Positions 1 through 7,926 of a stretch of DNA of 64,000 nt are shown piece after piece. The notes under the pieces are model-generated. The model made no database searches. It had not been told where the DNA came from and was given only the letters and a program-made list of their open reading frames with translations. Source of the stretch: Streptomyces venezuelae ATCC 10712. GTDB lineage: Bacteria > Actinomycetota > Actinomycetes > Streptomycetales > Streptomycetaceae. The translations under genes were made by a program, and so were the position numbers. The stretch lies in contig NZ_CP029197.1 of assembly GCF_008639165.1 (NCBI RefSeq), forward strand, positions 3,658,001 to 3,722,000, given 5' to 3'. How positions within the stretch are numbered: the stretch's first letter is position 1; each line of letters opens with the position of its first letter.

Positions 1-1
1 C

Positions 2-136
2 CCGGACATCTACGAGGAGGACAACCCGGCGTACCACCTGCGGATGGCCGAGATCTACGAGCGGAAGGCCGCCGAACACCGGGAGCGCGCCCAACTGGCG
101 GGGGCACCGCGCGACGGGGCCGACCGTCCGGCATGA
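2..136 (+). CDS. C-terminal end of an upstream protein, possibly Na+/H+ antiporter NhaA (5' truncated)
   Basis: The open frame entering from the window edge ends at TGA 134-136 and encodes about 44 residues, beginning PDIYEEDNPAYH and rich in charged residues (Glu, Arg, Lys) with a hydrophilic tail. GC at third positions is very high, as in the neighbouring real genes. A tail of this kind, acidic and then helical, resembles the cytoplasmic C-terminus I associate with Streptomyces NhaA antiporters. That is recollection, not an alignment. The gene stops 57 nt before the holin-X gene on the same strand. Confidence 0.5.
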   Translation, partial: PDIYEEDNPAYHLRMAEIYERKAAEHRERAQLAGAPRDGADRPA

Positions 137-193
137 TCTGAGTCGGACCGCGTAGAAGAGAACTCGGACCGCAGAAGAGAAGAGGGAGCAGCG

Positions 194-679
194 ATGAGCG
201 ACCCGTTCGACGGCACCGAGCGCAGCCTCGGCCAGCTGGTCGCCTCGGCGACCGCCGAGATGTCCGCGCTGGTGCACGATGAGATCGCCCTGGCCAAGGC
301 CGAACTGCGACAGGACGTCAAGCGCGGCGCGCTCGGCAGCATCATGGGCATCGGTGCCCTCGTGGTGCTGCTGTTCTCGCTGCCGATGCTGAGCTTCGCA
401 CTCGCGTACGCCATCAACACCTGGACCGGCGGGCACAACGGCAACGGCGGCTGGAACCTCGTCTGGTGCTTCCTGCTGTCCTTCGCCTTCAACGTGCTGC
501 TCGCGGGCCTCCTGGGGGCCATCGCGGTCGCCAAGTTCAAGAAGGTCAAGCCGCCGGAGAAGTCCATCGCCTCCGCCAAGCAGACCGCGGCGATCATGCA
601 GAACGCGAAGCCGCACCCCCGTCCGGAGCAGCGCCCGGCGCTGGAGAAGGCCGCCGCTGTGGCACGCTCATCGGTATGA
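194..679 (+). CDS. Phage holin family / Actinobacterial Holin-X (DUF1469-type) membrane protein
   Basis: This 161-residue protein has an N-terminal amphipathic region, two hydrophobic segments at about residues 50-75 and 95-120, and a Lys/Pro-rich cytoplasmic tail. That is the usual layout of the Holin-X family (PF07332 type). These are small conserved membrane proteins of unproven function in actinobacteria, despite the phage name. A good Shine-Dalgarno (GAGGGAG) lies a few bases before ATG 194. The stop codon overlaps the ATG of the downstream hydrolase by four bases (ATGA), so the two are translationally coupled. The 50 bases upstream contain an imperfect direct repeat built on TCGGACCGC. 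Confidence 0.8.
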   Translation: MSDPFDGTERSLGQLVASATAEMSALVHDEIALAKAELRQDVKRGALGSIMGIGALVVLLFSLPMLSFALAYAINTWTGGHNGNGGWNLVWCFLLSFAFNVLLAGLLGAIAVAKFKKVKPPEKSIASAKQTAAIMQNAKPHPRPEQRPALEKAAAVARSSV

Positions 680-1608
680 CCCTCCCCGAGAGCAGCAACG
701 GCGGGCCCGTCCGGCTCGACGGGCCGTGGACCCATCGCGACGTGGCGGCCAACGGCGCCCGCTTCCACATCGCCGAGATGGGCGACGGCCCGCTCGTGCT
801 GCTCCTGCACGGCTTCCCGCAGTTCTGGTGGACCTGGCGCCATCAGCTGCCGGTCCTCGCCGAGGCCGGGTTCCGGGCCGTCGCGATGGACCTGCGCGGG
901 GTCGGCGGCAGCGACCGCACGCCGCGGGGTTACGACCCCGCCAACCTGGCCCTCGACGTCACCGGCGTGATCCGCTCCCTGGGCGAGCCCGACGCGGCGC
1001 TCGTCGGACACGACCTGGGCGGCTACCTCGCCTGGACGGCGGCCGTGATGCGGCCCAAGCTGGTCCGCCGGCTGGTGGTCTCCTCGATGCCGCACCCGCG
1101 CCGCTGGCGCTCGGCGATGCTCTCCGACTTCGCCCAGTCGCGGGCCGGCTCGCACATCTGGGGTTTCCAGCGGCCGTGGCTGCCGGAGCGTCAGCTCGTC
1201 GCGGACGAGGCGGCGCTGGTGGGCGAGTTGATCGAGGACTGGTCGGGGCCCCGGCCGGCCTCGGAGGACGCGGCGATCGACGTGTACCGCCGGGCGATGC
1301 TGGTTCCGTCGACGGCGCACTGCTCGATCGAGCCGTACCGCTGGATGGTCCGCTCCCTGGCCCGCCCGGACGGCATCCAGTTCAACCGGCGCATGAAGCG
1401 GCCGGTGCGGGTTCCGACGCTCCATCTGCACGGCTCCCTCGACCCGGTGATGCGGACCCGGAGCGCGGCGGGCTCGGGCCAGTACGTGGAGGCGCCGTAC
1501 CGCTGGCGGCTCTTCGACGGTCTGGGCCACTTCCCGCACGAGGAGGACCCGGTGGCCTTCTCCACGGAGCTCGTCAACTGGCTGAAGGACCCCGAGCCCG
1601 ACCGCTGA
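676..1608 (+). CDS. Alpha/beta hydrolase, epoxide hydrolase-like
   Basis: This 310-residue protein has an alpha/beta hydrolase fold. The HGFPQFWWTWR stretch near residue 45 is the oxyanion HGxP motif typical of epoxide hydrolases. The nucleophile elbow is GHDLGG, with Asp rather than Ser, and the catalytic His lies in GLGHFPHEEDP near the C-terminus. An Asp nucleophile fits epoxide hydrolases or haloalkane dehalogenases, and HGFP favours the former. The start is ATG 676, which overlaps the stop of the holin-X gene. A longer in-frame extension upstream merely reads through that gene. Position next to the MarP gene matches the location I recall for M. tuberculosis ephE. The natural substrate is unknown. 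Confidence 0.88.
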   Translation: MTLPESSNGGPVRLDGPWTHRDVAANGARFHIAEMGDGPLVLLLHGFPQFWWTWRHQLPVLAEAGFRAVAMDLRGVGGSDRTPRGYDPANLALDVTGVIRSLGEPDAALVGHDLGGYLAWTAAVMRPKLVRRLVVSSMPHPRRWRSAMLSDFAQSRAGSHIWGFQRPWLPERQLVADEAALVGELIEDWSGPRPASEDAAIDVYRRAMLVPSTAHCSIEPYRWMVRSLARPDGIQFNRRMKRPVRVPTLHLHGSLDPVMRTRSAAGSGQYVEAPYRWRLFDGLGHFPHEEDPVAFSTELVNWLKDPEPDR

Positions 1609-1795
1609 CGGTCCGGTCCGACCGCCCCGGGCGCTCGGTCCCGGCGGCCCGGGCCCTCGGTCCCGGCCGCTGACGGTCCCTCTGCCCGCACCGGGGCGTA
1701 CAGACTTCCTTCGAACGGCCATGTGCCCCGCGCATACTCCGATTGGCGGGCCCCCGGGCGGTTACCGACCTTGGGGCCCGGGCAGACGTCGAGGT

Positions 1796-1993
1796 ATGGG
1801 CTGGACGCACGACTACGGTGACACGACCGCACGCAACCGACGCTCGGCCGCCGGGCAGCGCTCCCCCGAGGGGGCGGGACCGCCGGACCAGAGCGCCGCG
1901 CACGGCGGGCAGGAGGTGGGGATCTCGCGCATCCTCCGCCGCCGGGCCCGCTGGGTGTCGGCCCGGCTCAGGCACCCCCGCGACACCCCCTAG
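1796..1993 (+). CDS. Small Arg-rich hypothetical protein
   Basis: A 65-codon frame starts at ATG 1796 and ends just before the convergent MarP gene. About 60 of 65 codons end in G or C, which supports real coding. The product begins MGWTHDYGD and ends in a strongly basic stretch rich in Arg. I do not recognise a family. A GAGG sits almost against the ATG, too close for a standard ribosome binding site, so the start is uncertain and an upstream GTG/ATG cannot be excluded. It could be a DNA-, RNA- or membrane-binding small protein, but nothing in the sequence decides this. Confidence 0.45.
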   Translation: MGWTHDYGDTTARNRRSAAGQRSPEGAGPPDQSAAHGGQEVGISRILRRRARWVSARLRHPRDTP

Positions 1994-2008
1994 GGGGCCT
2001 CGGGGGGG

Positions 2009-3208
2009 CTACAGGGCGCAGCCCTGGGTGTCGACCTGCTGGGCGGCGGTCCGGCCGAGCTCGATGTCCTCGCGGATCTCGTCGACCGTCAGGGCGTAGC
2101 CGGTGTTCGCGTCGTCGAGGGAGCGGGCGAAGATCACGCCGTACACCTCGCCGTCCTCGGTGAGGAGCGGGCCGCCGGAGTTGCCCTGGCGGACCGTCGT
2201 GTACAGCGAGTACACGTCCCTGCGCACCTCGCCCCGGCGGTAGATGTCGGGCCCGTCCGCGTTGATCCGGCCGCGCACGCGCGCCGAGCGCACGTCGTAC
2301 GAACCGTTCTCCGGGAATCCGGCGACGATCGCGTCGTCCCCGCTGCGGGCGTCGTCGTCGGTGAAGTTCAGCGGCGTGGCCTTGAGGTCCGGCACGTCCA
2401 GGACGGCGATGTCGCGCCGCCAGTCGTAGAGGACGACCTTGGCGTCGTAGAGCCTGCCTTCGCCGCCGATCTGGACGGTCGGCTCGTCGACGCCGCCGAC
2501 GACATGGGCGTTGGTCATGATCCGGCGGTCGGCGAAGACGAAGCCGGTGCCTTCGAGGACCTTGCCGCAGCTCTGCGCGGTGCCGACGACCTTCACGATG
2601 GAGCGCTGGGCGCGGGCGACGACCGGGCTGTCGGCGAGCGCGGGGTCGGGCGGCATGACCGGGGTGATCGGCTCGTCGGTGAAGGGGCTGAAGACCGGCG
2701 GGAAGCCGCTGCGGGCCAGGATGGACCGGAAGTTGTCGAACCAGCCGGACGCCTGATCGGGCATCACCTGCTCGACTCCGAGGAGGACCTTGGAGTTGCG
2801 CACCTGCTTGCCGACGGTGGGTATCGAGGTGTTGGCCAGGAAGGACCCGATCAGCCAGGCCACGAGCAGCATCGCCACGACGTTCACCAGGGCGCCGCCG
2901 GTGGCGTCGAGGGCGCGGGCGGGCGACCAGGTGATGTGCCGGCTGAGTTTGTTGCCGAGGTGGGTGGTGAGGGCCTGGCCGACCGAGGCGCTGACGATGA
3001 CCACCATCACGAACACGACCGTCGCCGTGGTCGAGACGTCGCTGTTGTCGGTCAGCGCGTTCCAGAGGATCGGCAGCAGCAGCACGGCGGCCAGACCGCC
3101 GCCGAGGAAGCCGATCACGGAGAGGATGCCGACCACGAATCCCTGGCGGTAACCGATGACCGCGAACCACACGGCGGCGAGCAGCAACAGGATGTCGAGC
3201 ACGTTCAC
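2009..3208 (-). CDS. marP: MarP-family membrane-anchored serine protease (CvpA + trypsin-like domain)
   Basis: This 399-residue protein starts with four hydrophobic segments in the first ~130 residues, a CvpA-type membrane domain, followed by a chymotrypsin-like protease. The catalytic triad is visible: His in TNAHVVGG, Asp in DIAVLDV and Ser in GNSGGPL. Two cysteines near the ends of the protease domain could form the redox-sensitive disulfide described for MarP. In M. tuberculosis MarP is periplasmic, processes the peptidoglycan hydrolase RipA and confers acid resistance. I chose GTG 3208 (MNVLDILLLL...) over TTG 3214 because of the GAGG upstream and typical homolog starts. It follows the NUDIX gene on the same strand. 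Confidence 0.93.
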   Translation of the reverse strand: MNVLDILLLLAAVWFAVIGYRQGFVVGILSVIGFLGGGLAAVLLLPILWNALTDNSDVSTTATVVFVMVVIVSASVGQALTTHLGNKLSRHITWSPARALDATGGALVNVVAMLLVAWLIGSFLANTSIPTVGKQVRNSKVLLGVEQVMPDQASGWFDNFRSILARSGFPPVFSPFTDEPITPVMPPDPALADSPVVARAQRSIVKVVGTAQSCGKVLEGTGFVFADRRIMTNAHVVGGVDEPTVQIGGEGRLYDAKVVLYDWRRDIAVLDVPDLKATPLNFTDDDARSGDDAIVAGFPENGSYDVRSARVRGRINADGPDIYRRGEVRRDVYSLYTTVRQGNSGGPLLTEDGEVYGVIFARSLDDANTGYALTVDEIREDIELGRTAAQQVDTQGCAL

Positions 3209-3237
3209 CGTCAATTGCCTCGCAGATTCGTTTCCGG

Positions 3238-3296
3238 TCGCCGGGATCAGCCTGTTCGCCGGGGGTCAGCCTTCGTTCGCCGGGGATCAGCCTGTC
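3238..3296 (-). repeat. Triplicated ~20-bp repeat between NUDIX and marP genes
   Basis: Three near-identical units of about 19-21 bp built on TTCGCCGGGGATCAGCCT lie head to tail at about 3238, 3255 and 3276. They fill most of the gap between the NUDIX stop and the marP start. No hairpin of note is formed by a single unit. Confidence 0.7.
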
Positions 3297-3999
3297 ATGA
3301 GCGCCAGTCGAGCGGGACCTTCTTGGACCGGTCCCAGGGTCGCTCCCAGCCGGAGTAGTGCAGCAGCCGGTCGATCACTCCGGCGGTAAAACCCCAGACC
3401 AGCGCGGACTCGACCAGGAAGGCCGGGCCCTCGTGGCCGCTCGGGTGGACGGTGGTCGCGCGGTGCGCGGGATCCGTGAGATCCGCCACGGGGACGGTGA
3501 AGACCCGGGCGGTCTCGCCGGGGTCGACGACCCCGACGGGGCTCGGCGTACGCCACCAGCCGAGGACCGGGGTGACGACGAAGCGGCTGACCGGGATGTA
3601 CAGCTGGGGCAGCACCCCGAAGAGCTGGACGCCGGCCGGGTCGAGGCCGGTCTCCTCCCGGGCCTCGCGGAGGGCGGCGCGCAGCAGCCCGCCGTCGGCC
3701 GGGTCGCCGTCCTCGGGGTCGAGGGCGCCGCCGGGGAAGGAGGGCTGCCCGGCGTGCGAGCGCAGGCTGCCGGCGCGCTCCATGAGCAGCAGCTCGGGGC
3801 CGCGCTCCCCCTCGCCGAAGAGGACGAGCACGGCGGACTGGCGTCCGGCGCCGCTGGTGGGCGGCAGGAAGCTGCTCAGCTGCTCGGGCCGGACCGTGCG
3901 GGCGGCCCGGTCGACGGGGCCGAGCCAGTCCGGCAGGCCGTCCCTGCTGAGCAGCCCGGCGGTGCCGGGTCCGTGGATCTCTTCGTCAGTGCGCGTCAT
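3295..3999 (-). CDS. NUDIX hydrolase, CoA diphosphatase type
   Basis: This 234-residue protein carries a NUDIX box between about residues 100 and 125, with the signature RAALREAREETGLDP following a glycine-rich loop. Upstream is an LLMERAGSLRSHAGQPSFPGG stretch whose pattern is characteristic of coenzyme A pyrophosphatases (NudL/PCD1 type), which hydrolyse CoA to phosphopantetheine and ADP. ATG 3999 is preferred to GTG 4005 because GGGGGT sits five bases before it. The gene lies between nth and marP on the same strand, separated from each by repeat-containing spacers, so the three may be cotranscribed. Confidence 0.88.
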   Translation of the reverse strand: MTRTDEEIHGPGTAGLLSRDGLPDWLGPVDRAARTVRPEQLSSFLPPTSGAGRQSAVLVLFGEGERGPELLLMERAGSLRSHAGQPSFPGGALDPEDGDPADGGLLRAALREAREETGLDPAGVQLFGVLPQLYIPVSRFVVTPVLGWWRTPSPVGVVDPGETARVFTVPVADLTDPAHRATTVHPSGHEGPAFLVESALVWGFTAGVIDRLLHYSGWERPWDRSKKVPLDWRS

Positions 4000-4081
4000 A
4001 GGCACCCCCGGGTTTCACAACGCGATCGATGGACGGGTTCGTTCCCGCCGGAGCGCCTGCGGCGTCCCGGCGGGGTTCCAG

Positions 4082-4153
4082 GCGGGCTTCGGGCCTGGGT
4101 CTCGGGTGAGCTTCGGGCCTCGGTCTCGGGCGGGCTTCAGGCCTCGCTCGCGC
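4082..4153 (-). repeat. Three tandem 24-bp repeats at the 3' end of nth
   Basis: Three units of 24 bp (4082-4105, 4106-4129, 4130-4153) share the core GCTTCGGGCCTCGGTCTCGG. The third runs into the last codons of nth. The period is a multiple of three, so a read-through frame would encode an 8-residue repeat, suggesting a decayed C-terminal extension of nth. Confidence 0.75.
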
Positions 4154-5069
4154 CCAGCGGGGGCGCGGGGCGGCCCGGGTAGTCGGGCGGCGGGTTGAGC
4201 CGCTGGCCGGGGAAGCCGCCCTTCTCGTACTTGAGCAGCTTCTTCGCCTTCTCGGGGTCGGTCTCGCCCTCCCCGTACGCGGGGCAGAGGTGGGCGATGG
4301 GGCAGGCGCCGCACGCCGGCTTGCGGGCGTGGCAGATGCGGCGGCCGTGGAAGATGACCCGGTGCGAGAGCATCGTCCACTCGCTCTTCGGGAAGATCGT
4401 GGCGACCTCGGCCTCGATCTTCACGGGGTCGTCGGACTCGGTCCACTTCCAGCGCCGGGCGAGGCGCATGAAGTGGGTGTCGACGGTGATCCCGGGGACT
4501 CCGAAGGCGTTGCCGAGGACGACGAAGGCGGTCTTGCGGCCGACTCCGGGGAGCTTGACGAGGTCGTCGAGGCGGCCGGGGACCTCGCCGTCGAAGTCGT
4601 CCCTGAGGGCGGTGGCGAGGCCCATGATCGACTTGGTCTTGGCGCGGAAGAAGCCGGTGGGGCGGATGAGCTCCTCGACCTCTTCGGGCACGGCGGCGGC
4701 AAGGTCCTCGGGCGTGGGGTACTTCGCGAAGAGGGCCGGGGTGGTCTGGTTGACCCGCAGGTCGGTGGTCTGCGCGGAGAGGACCGTGGCGACGAGCAGC
4801 TCGAAGGGGTTGCGGAAGTCGAGCTCCGGATGGGCGTACGGGTAGACCTCGGCGAGCTCGCGGTTGATCTTGCGCGCCCGCCGGACCATCCCGAGCCGCG
4901 ACTCGGGCTTGGCGGGCTTCACCGACTTCGTCGGCTTCGCGGGCTCGGTCCGCTTCCGATTTGCGGCTTTCGCCTGTTTCGACACGCCGTGTTCGCCCAC
5001 GGCGGAATTACCTTCGCCCGACACTCTTTCAGCCCCCTTGGCCTGCGCTCTCACCGGCGAGTTGGACAC
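4137..5069 (-). CDS. nth: Endonuclease III (DNA glycosylase/AP lyase)
   Basis: This 310-residue base-excision repair enzyme removes oxidised pyrimidines and cleaves abasic sites. Residues 1-60 are a Lys/Pro/Ala-rich low-complexity extension. The HhH-GPD domain follows, with the hairpin motif LPGVGRKTA carrying catalytic Lys179 and with Asp197 in TVDTH. The 4Fe-4S cluster ligands Cys246, 253, 256 and 262 have the classic C-x6-C-x2-C-x5-C spacing. GTG 5069 is chosen because TAGGCT ends exactly six bases upstream and no Shine-Dalgarno is present, implying a leaderless mRNA. It is divergent from crp and is followed by the NUDIX and marP genes. Confidence 0.96.
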   Translation of the reverse strand: MSNSPVRAQAKGAERVSGEGNSAVGEHGVSKQAKAANRKRTEPAKPTKSVKPAKPESRLGMVRRARKINRELAEVYPYAHPELDFRNPFELLVATVLSAQTTDLRVNQTTPALFAKYPTPEDLAAAVPEEVEELIRPTGFFRAKTKSIMGLATALRDDFDGEVPGRLDDLVKLPGVGRKTAFVVLGNAFGVPGITVDTHFMRLARRWKWTESDDPVKIEAEVATIFPKSEWTMLSHRVIFHGRRICHARKPACGACPIAHLCPAYGEGETDPEKAKKLLKYEKGGFPGQRLNPPPDYPGRPAPPLGASEA

Positions 5070-5081
5070 CCGGCCAGCCTA
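5069..5081 (-). promoter_or_regulatory. Leaderless promoter of nth (-10 TAGGCT)
   Basis: On the minus strand TAGGCT (5081-5076) is followed by six bases and then GTG. Transcription would start at or within a base of the start codon. Confidence 0.65.
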
Positions 5082-5174
5082 GGGGCCCCCGCCGACATCC
5101 GCCCCGGGCGTGGCCGATCAGCGCCCAATCGGGCCCCTGACGTACGGACGGGCGGCTCGGTGCGTCAAACTTGT

Positions 5175-5190
5175 TGTGATTGATCGCACT
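5175..5190 (+). promoter_or_regulatory. Possible Crp-type half-palindromic site upstream of crp
   Basis: TGTGA followed by six bases and GCAC (5175-5189) resembles the Crp/CAP consensus TGTGA-N6-TCACA and the GTG-N6-GNCAC motif reported for S. coelicolor Crp. It lies about 65-80 bases before the crp start, so it could mediate autoregulation. One consensus position is not matched. Confidence 0.4.
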
Positions 5191-5254
5191 GTTTTGTACG
5201 TCCGGCATCATGGGACCCAGGTCCCTGAGCAGGTCGACAGTATGGAGAGAACTC

Positions 5255-5929
5255 GTGGACGACGTTCTGCGGCGCGCCCCGCTCTTCGCGGCGCTCGATG
5301 ACGAGCAGGCTGCCGAGCTGCGCGCCTCGATGAGTGAGGCGACGCTCGCCCGTGGCGACGCGCTCTTCCACGAGGGCGACCCCGGCGACCGCCTGTACGT
5401 GGTCACCGAGGGCAAGGTGAAGCTGCACCGCACCTCCCCCGACGGCCGCGAGAACATGCTGGCCGTCCTCGGCCCCGGCGAGCTGATCGGCGAGCTGTCG
5501 CTCTTCGACCCGGGCCCGCGCACCGCGACCGCGACCGCGCTGACCGAGGTCAAGCTGCTCGGCCTCGGCCACGGCGACCTCCAGCCCTGGCTGAACGCCC
5601 GCCCGGAGGTGGCCACCGCGCTGCTTCGCGCCGTCGCCCGCCGTCTGCGCAAGACCAACGACCAGATGTCCGACCTGGTCTTCTCCGACGTTCCGGGCCG
5701 TGTCGCCCGCGCGCTCCTCGACCTGTCGCGCCGCTTCGGCGTGCAGTCGGAGGAGGGCATCCACGTCGTCCACGACCTCACCCAGGAGGAGCTGGCCCAG
5801 CTGGTCGGCGCCTCCCGCGAGACGGTCAACAAGGCGCTCGCCGACTTCGCCCAGCGCGGCTGGCTGCGCCTGGAGGCCCGCGCGGTGATCCTGCTGGACG
5901 TGGAGCGCCTCGCGAAGCGCTCGCGCTAG
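5255..5929 (+). CDS. crp: Crp/Fnr-family cyclic-nucleotide-binding transcription factor
   Basis: This 224-residue protein has an N-terminal cNMP-binding beta-roll at about residues 8-125, with phosphate-binding cassette GELIGELSLFDPGPRTA at 76-92. A long dimerisation helix follows, then a winged helix whose recognition helix spans about 176-195 (TQEELAQLVGASRETVNKAL). The sequence matches what I remember of S. coelicolor SCO3571 almost residue for residue. That protein influences spore germination, development and antibiotic production. The GTG 5255 start has GGAGAG six bases upstream. It is divergent from nth and converges on an SPFH gene through a shared bidirectional terminator. Confidence 0.96.
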   Translation: MDDVLRRAPLFAALDDEQAAELRASMSEATLARGDALFHEGDPGDRLYVVTEGKVKLHRTSPDGRENMLAVLGPGELIGELSLFDPGPRTATATALTEVKLLGLGHGDLQPWLNARPEVATALLRAVARRLRKTNDQMSDLVFSDVPGRVARALLDLSRRFGVQSEEGIHVVHDLTQEELAQLVGASRETVNKALADFAQRGWLRLEARAVILLDVERLAKRSR

Positions 5930-5943
5930 GCACACGCTCCGCC

Positions 5944-5999
5944 CGCACGCGAGAAGGCCGCCCAGGTCTCCGTACGCACGCGAGAAGGCCGCCCAGGTC
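5944..5999 (+). repeat. Direct repeat of 25 bp after crp
   Basis: A 25-bp unit containing CGCGAGAAGGCCGCCCAGGTC occurs at 5944-5968 and again at 5975-5999, period 31. Both copies contain the left arm of the terminator stem, so the duplication created an alternative left arm for the hairpin. Confidence 0.85.
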
Positions 6000-6021
6000 C
6001 AGTCGGACCGGGGCGGCCTTC
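5984..6021. terminator. Bidirectional terminator between crp and SPFH gene
   Basis: GAAGGCCGCCC (5984-5994) pairs with GGGCGGCCTTC (6011-6021), and inside it GGTCC pairs with GGACC around an AGTC loop. The hairpin separates two convergent genes and ends only 18 bp before the SPFH stop. Confidence 0.9.
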
Positions 6022-6038
6022 GCCGTACGGGCGCCGGG

Positions 6039-6923
6039 TCAGCGCTTGGAGCCGTCCACGATCACCGGTGCGGAGGAACCGTTCCCGCAGGGCACGGCGT
6101 AGACCGCGTTCTTCGCCGCCGCCTCCTTGAAGGCGTCGATGCACTGGTTCATCAGGACCTTGTCGGTCAGCGACTCGTTGAGGATCTTGTTGGCGCGGGC
6201 GATGCCCTCCGCCTCGATCCGGCGCCGGTCGGCCTCGGCCTTGGCGGTACGGGCGGCCTCGGTGGCCCGCTCGGTGGCCTGCTGCTGCTGGATCTTGCGG
6301 TCGATCTGGCCCTGGAGGGCGTCCGAGGGCTTCACGTTGCGCAGGTTGACCGTGGTCACGTCGATGCCGCGCGGGGCCAGCCGCTCCTTGATCAGGGTGC
6401 CGATCTCGGCGTTGATCTTCTCGCGGTCCGAGGCGTAGCCCTGCTCGCTGGTGTAGCGGGCGAAGACGTTACGGACGATCTCGCGGCTGTCGGGGTAGAC
6501 GAGCCGCTGCTGGACGGTGTCCTCGCTGCCCGCGAGCTTGTAGAGCTCCACGGCCTTGGTCGGGACGACGGCCCACTTCACCGTCACCTCGACGTACATG
6601 ACACCGCCCTGCGAGGAGCGGACCTCGACCACGTCCTTGTCGGAGAGGTTGAGGTCGACGGGGCGGGTGGAGAAGGTGGTGACGTCGGTGAACGGCGACT
6701 TCACGTGCATGCCCGAGGTCATGGGCGAGCCGACCTTGCCGAACGCGACCGGTACGCCGACCTCGTACGCGCTGATCACGTACGTCATGCTCACGATCAA
6801 CGAGAACAGGCCGGCCAGGACCGCGCCGAGGGCGCCGAACTTCAGCCCCTTGGAGTCGTTGGCGCGACCGACGAAGTAGAGCACCACTGCGGCTATGACC
6901 AGCAGGATGGCGATGACGAACAC
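6039..6923 (-). CDS. SPFH/prohibitin-family membrane protein
   Basis: This 294-residue protein has an N-terminal transmembrane helix (about residues 2-17) plus a second hydrophobic segment at about 30-52. The SPFH/Band 7 domain follows (about 52-230), and then an Ala/Glu/Arg-rich coiled coil (QQQQATERATEAARTAKAEA region) typical of prohibitins and HflC/stomatin proteins. These scaffold membrane microdomains and often modulate membrane proteases. The C-terminal tail contains two Cys residues and is extracellular or cytoplasmic by prediction only. Start GTG 6923 has GGGGGGAA upstream. It converges with crp. Confidence 0.88.
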   Translation of the reverse strand: MFVIAILLVIAAVVLYFVGRANDSKGLKFGALGAVLAGLFSLIVSMTYVISAYEVGVPVAFGKVGSPMTSGMHVKSPFTDVTTFSTRPVDLNLSDKDVVEVRSSQGGVMYVEVTVKWAVVPTKAVELYKLAGSEDTVQQRLVYPDSREIVRNVFARYTSEQGYASDREKINAEIGTLIKERLAPRGIDVTTVNLRNVKPSDALQGQIDRKIQQQQATERATEAARTAKAEADRRRIEAEGIARANKILNESLTDKVLMNQCIDAFKEAAAKNAVYAVPCGNGSSAPVIVDGSKR

Positions 6924-7064
6924 GGGCGTTCCCCCCGAAAGCTAGGCCAGAAGTAAGCGGAGCGTAAAACACAGGTCAAGTGCTCCGCTGGGCCGGGGTC
7001 GGCCTCGGGACAGGATCGTGACGTCAGCCGAACCACGGCCCCCTCCGGCCCCCGAGGCCCCAGG

Positions 7065-7092
7065 GCCCGGGGGGCCAGCCCCAGCCCCGGGC
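7065..7092 (-). terminator. Terminator candidate after metallo-beta-lactamase-fold gene
   Basis: GCCCGGGG (7065-7072) pairs with CCCCGGGC (7085-7092) around a 12-base loop, ending four bases from the stop codon. No U-tract follows, as is usual in Streptomyces. Confidence 0.5.
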
Positions 7093-7095
7093 CGC

Positions 7096-7926
7096 CTACA
7101 CCAGGCCCCGCTCCCTCAGGTACTCCAGCTGCGCCCTCACGGACAGCTCGGCGGCCGGCCACAGCGAGCGGTCCACGTCCGCGTACACATGGGCGACGAC
7201 CTCCGCGGCCGTCCGGTGGCCGTTCTCGACCGCCGTCTCGACCTGGGCGAGCCGGCTCGCCCGGTGCGCCAGATAGAACTCCACGGCCCCCTGCGCGTCC
7301 TCCAGGACCGGCCCGTGCCCCGGCAGCACCGTGTGCACCCCGTCGTCGACCGTCAGCGAGCGCAGCCGCCGCAGCGAGTCCAGGTAGTCGCCGAGGCGCC
7401 CGTCCGGATGGGCGACCATCGTCGTCCCGCGCCCCAGGATCGTGTCCCCGGTCAGCACCGCGCGGTCGGCCGGCAGGTGGAAGGAGAGCGAGTCCGAGGT
7501 GTGGCCGGGCGTCGGGACCACCCGCAGCTCCAGACCGCCGACCGTCACCACGTCCCCCGCGCCGAGCCCCTCGTCGCCCAGCCGCAGCGCCGGATCCAGG
7601 GCCCGTACGGCCGTCCCGGTCAGCTCCGCGAAACGGGCGGCGCCCTCCGCGTGGTCCGGGTGGCCGTGGGTGAGCAGGGTGAGCGCGACCCGCTTGCCGA
7701 GCTTCGCGGCGGTGTCGATCACGTGCCGCAGATGCCCCTCGTCGAGCGGGCCCGGGTCGACGGCGACGGCCAGCTCGGAGCCGGGCTCGGAGAGGAGCCA
7801 GGTGTTGGTGCCGTCGAGGGTCATCGCGGACGGGTTGGGCGCGAGGACGTTCACCGCGCGGTCGGTCGCGGGCCCCGAGACCACGAGTCCGCGCGGCTGC
7901 CCGGGCAGAGCGGCGGCGTCGCTCAT
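7096..7926 (-). CDS. Metallo-beta-lactamase-fold hydrolase
   Basis: This 276-residue protein carries the MBL-fold metal motif THGHPDHAEGA near residue 95, a further Asp in VDPGPLDEGH and conserved His residues in PGHTSDS and PGHGPV. Together these form a binuclear zinc site. The C-terminal ~70 residues resemble the winged-helix-like extension of LACTB2/RNase-like MBL proteins. The substrate cannot be read from sequence. Its ATG 7926 overlaps the stop of the upstream NUDIX gene (ATGA), so the two form an operon. The long extension beyond 7926 runs through the NUDIX gene and is not real. Confidence 0.88.
   Translation of the reverse strand: MSDAAALPGQPRGLVVSGPATDRAVNVLAPNPSAMTLDGTNTWLLSEPGSELAVAVDPGPLDEGHLRHVIDTAAKLGKRVALTLLTHGHPDHAEGAARFAELTGTAVRALDPALRLGDEGLGAGDVVTVGGLELRVVPTPGHTSDSLSFHLPADRAVLTGDTILGRGTTMVAHPDGRLGDYLDSLRRLRSLTVDDGVHTVLPGHGPVLEDAQGAVEFYLAHRASRLAQVETAVENGHRTAAEVVAHVYADVDRSLWPAAELSVRAQLEYLRERGLV

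Noticed and set aside
55-1722. Very long open frames on the wrong strand (also 13316-15298, 15900-17630, 28953-31412 and many others)
   Set aside because: They mirror genuine genes with clear motifs, have wrong-frame GC pattern and lack family features. Such frames are common in 70+% GC DNA.
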